This document shows positions 54,646-56,525 of a stretch of DNA of 56,525 nucleotides, in pieces (the stretch's first letter is position 1; each line of letters begins with the position of its first letter). The DNA is taken from positions 131,465 to 187,989 of the forward strand of contig NW_019775745.1 in NCBI RefSeq assembly GCF_001039355.2. Direction: 5' to 3'. A program made the position numbers and the translations under genes. Below the pieces are notes generated by a model. That model saw nothing but the letters and a program-made list of their open reading frames with translations, was not told where the DNA came from and made no database searches. Origin of the DNA: Lingula anatina (lineage: Eukaryota; Brachiopoda; Lingulata; Lingulida; Lingulidae).

Positions 54646-56525
54646 TCATTTCTGGAAATCTCTTTTCGTAGCCTACAAATGAATGTAATGTGTTCAATTT
54701 CTTAAAAAGTAATGATTTATTTCGCCTTGAAATGTTACATGTTAAAATTGTTGGCTGTCCATTCTACTTTTCTGCCTTTTCTTAAGGAAATATATGATTG
54801 AATTATTTAGTAACTAATTTAGACACTTGGCTATCAGTACATACAAGTTAAGGGATGCTATGTTTAGGAATGTGATGTTCGTTTTTGCCAAATCTCTATA
54901 TACAGACACTGCTCTAAGATTATTCTTCGAGTTAAGAAGGATACATTTTTAATCGTAGGCTTTATTAAGAAACAATTCACGTAACGGACCACGAAAAAAC
55001 ATCGATTGGGAGAGTGCCAAGATTCTACCAAAAGAAAGTGACTGGAGAACAAGAGGTATAAAGGAAGGCATACAGACCGGGTAAACGCCTAACGATCCGC
55101 ACAATATAAAAAGAAATTAATATTGATACTCACTTGTACTACAACCATATCACTGGGGTGCAATTGGTATTCTGGACCAGTAACAACGCCCCTGCGGCAA
55201 GCCAAGACTGATAAAGATCTGAAATAAAAGTAGGCCGATGGCATGTCAAAATAGATTGTATGAGTGATAAGGTATTTCCAAATTTGCGACAAATTAAAAG
55301 AGCTTTTGACCTCTAAATATTGTGCACTATGAATTTCTTAGAGTTAATTGTAAATAGAGAACAAGCAACAATTAGTGAGTAGACGACAGTTTCCAAACAA
55401 TTTCTTTAATTTAAATCAATTTCATCACTTTTCACAAAATGCCCATTTAGTTAATATACATAGATAAAACATTTGTAATATTCAAGTAGTTAATTTAGTT
55501 CATTGTTTACCCTTATTCTGTCCAATAACTTACCTTGAAGGCTGTAAATCTTGAAATACCATATGATACAGTTTGGTCCATTTTAACCTTCTTAAAATGG
55601 ACCGTCATCAGGGCAGGAGCTCGCAAATGCTATCTGCCTCAACTACAAAATAAAAATGAGTAAGGTATAAGTTCCCTCTTTACTTTTCTCACCCCCACCC
55701 ATATCACCCAATCCCAGGAATGTGGTCAAAGTTAAGATACATTGCCTTGTGAATATAAGCTGTTAAATTAATGTGGCCAAGGGCTTTATTTTTCCAAGGT
55801 ATCAAAAAACCACTTAAGTGTCTGCGCCCAGCAAAATTGTTTAAACCAGTACATTTCTAGAATGTGTCAATTTAGTAACGTGGTTGATAGATTTTTCTAC
55901 AAGTTTTCAAAAGAGCTTTAGGTTTGATTTAATTTATTTAATTAACTGTTAAATCACAATTTTAAATGACAAGGTCTTGTTAATACAAATATTAATGCAA
56001 TACAGGACATTCCTATTCAAATTTGTATTTGGACCAGTAAATCCAGATTCAGACTTTTAGATTTAAAGGGATAATAACTCTTCGTATGATATCTTTATTT
56101 CACAATAAAAGCATTGTGAACAGCTCATAGAAATATAATATATTGTTTTACCACAAAAACAGCAATTATAGCTATTATTCTGATATCTAAGCTTGTCTTT
56201 AGATCACGTGACTTCCATTGATGACTGTACTCTGTTATAATCTCTTAAGAGATTTTAACAAAAAAACAAACTTTAAAAAAACGGACTAACTTTGAATGAA
56301 AAATGGATTCATTAACCCTTGGTAAGTATGGGAACATAGTTGTTTACTCCAGGAAAAATCATTTTTTGGTCAAAACAAAGAGTTAGGAAAGTAAGGCGGT
56401 CCAAACAGCCAGTAAGGTGAAAAGTTTATGGCACGGACTACAACTAAAAGTAAATCATTTTAGTATATTGCTCTCCCCAATAACACGGGTTACCTTTCAG
56501 GATTTTCCATCTCATTGAAACACCA
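54646..56525 (-). CDS. 3' end of an unidentified gene, four exons, runs off the window
   Basis: Exons, 5' to 3' on the minus strand: 56,494-56,525 (partial), 55,534-55,587, 55,134-55,218, 54,646-54,672 (stop 54,646-54,648). All sites are GT-AG and the phases (2, 2, 0) agree across all four, giving WCFNEMENPE, RLKWTKLYHMVFQDLQPS, RSLSVLACRRG, VVTGPEYQLHPSDMVVVQ, ATKRDFQK and stop. The second-last part, with a hydrophobic strand, 'RRG' and 'L-x-PSD-x-VVV', resembles the end of an RCK/TrkA-C regulatory lobe such as those of Slo-type potassium channels. That is a weak match by eye. The last exon is also open in another frame (LRKEISRNDARRQTSSTIDQ), so its frame is less certain. Confidence 0.45.
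56066..56395. mobile_element. TTAA-type MITE, copy 3
   Basis: Begins TTAAAGGGATAATAACTCTT, the same terminus as 11,244-11,263, and carries matching inner sequence in the opposite sense ('ggattcattaacccttggta', 'tttactccagg'). The right end is diverged around 'aaagagttagga'. It lies in an intron of the unidentified minus-strand gene. Confidence 0.75.

Noticed and set aside
55588-55642. Exon starting at the stronger-looking TTTTGTAG acceptor
   Set aside because: Stops occur in the frame needed downstream; the acceptor at 55,588 gives an exon whose phase fits both neighbours.
1-56525. tRNA or rRNA genes
   Set aside because: No cloverleaf with A/B box sequences or rRNA-like block was found by eye on either strand.

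Overview
This is an animal nuclear window: genes are split into short exons with GT-AG introns, intergenic DNA is AT-rich, and DNA transposons, MITEs and microsatellites are dense. A MyD88 death domain, an ANKAR-type ankyrin/armadillo gene, an ANKUB1-type gene and nuclear NDUFV2 together fit a metazoan. The repeat landscape suggests a lophotrochozoan, most likely a mollusc such as a bivalve. That taxonomic call is inference. I see no tRNA, rRNA, CRISPR, prokaryotic operon or viral coding region.

Layout. 1-456 is a repeat whose inverted copy lies at 50.16-50.59 kb. 2.0-6.9 kb (minus) holds exons of a small secreted von Willebrand type D protein, interrupted by a MITE and a decayed Tc1-like region. 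9.3-11.9 kb is a nested repeat: an old element into which a Tc1-like transposon (perfect 27-bp inverted ends, TA duplication) and a TTAA-flanked MITE have inserted. 11.9-15.8 kb is repeat-rich intergenic DNA. 15,861-16,212 (plus) is a MyD88 death-domain exon. 17.8-18.4 kb is a long hairpin MITE. 21.0-24.2 kb (plus) is a complete four-exon short-chain dehydrogenase. An orphan exon at 25,357-25,500 may belong to MyD88, which would nest the dehydrogenase in its intron. 27.1-37.4 kb (minus) is an ANKAR-like gene with an in-frame 835-residue model. 39.6-46.2 kb (minus) is an ANKUB1-like gene with a 576-residue model. It shares a divergent promoter with NDUFV2 (46.5-49.8 kb, plus, 247 residues). 50-52.6 kb is repeat. 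54.6-56.5 kb (minus) holds the 3' end of an unidentified gene that runs off the window.

The most unusual feature is in NDUFV2. The last 59 bp of exon 6 plus the first 14 bp of its intron, including the splice donor, are repeated as eight near-perfect 73-bp units, giving eight equivalent donors in a row; only the first keeps the reading frame. The two neighbouring genes also carry tandem duplications across exon boundaries: 64 bp including a splice acceptor in the ANKAR-like gene, and four 59-bp units covering the end of the ANKUB1-like coding sequence. At least four MITE families can be defined from this window alone, by inverted termini and target-site duplications.

The genes are not a pathway: innate immune signalling, redox metabolism, repeat-protein scaffolds and mitochondrial complex I. 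Only ANKUB1-like and NDUFV2 are likely to share regulation, through their common promoter. All exon models were made by eye from splice consensus, reading phase and protein similarity.
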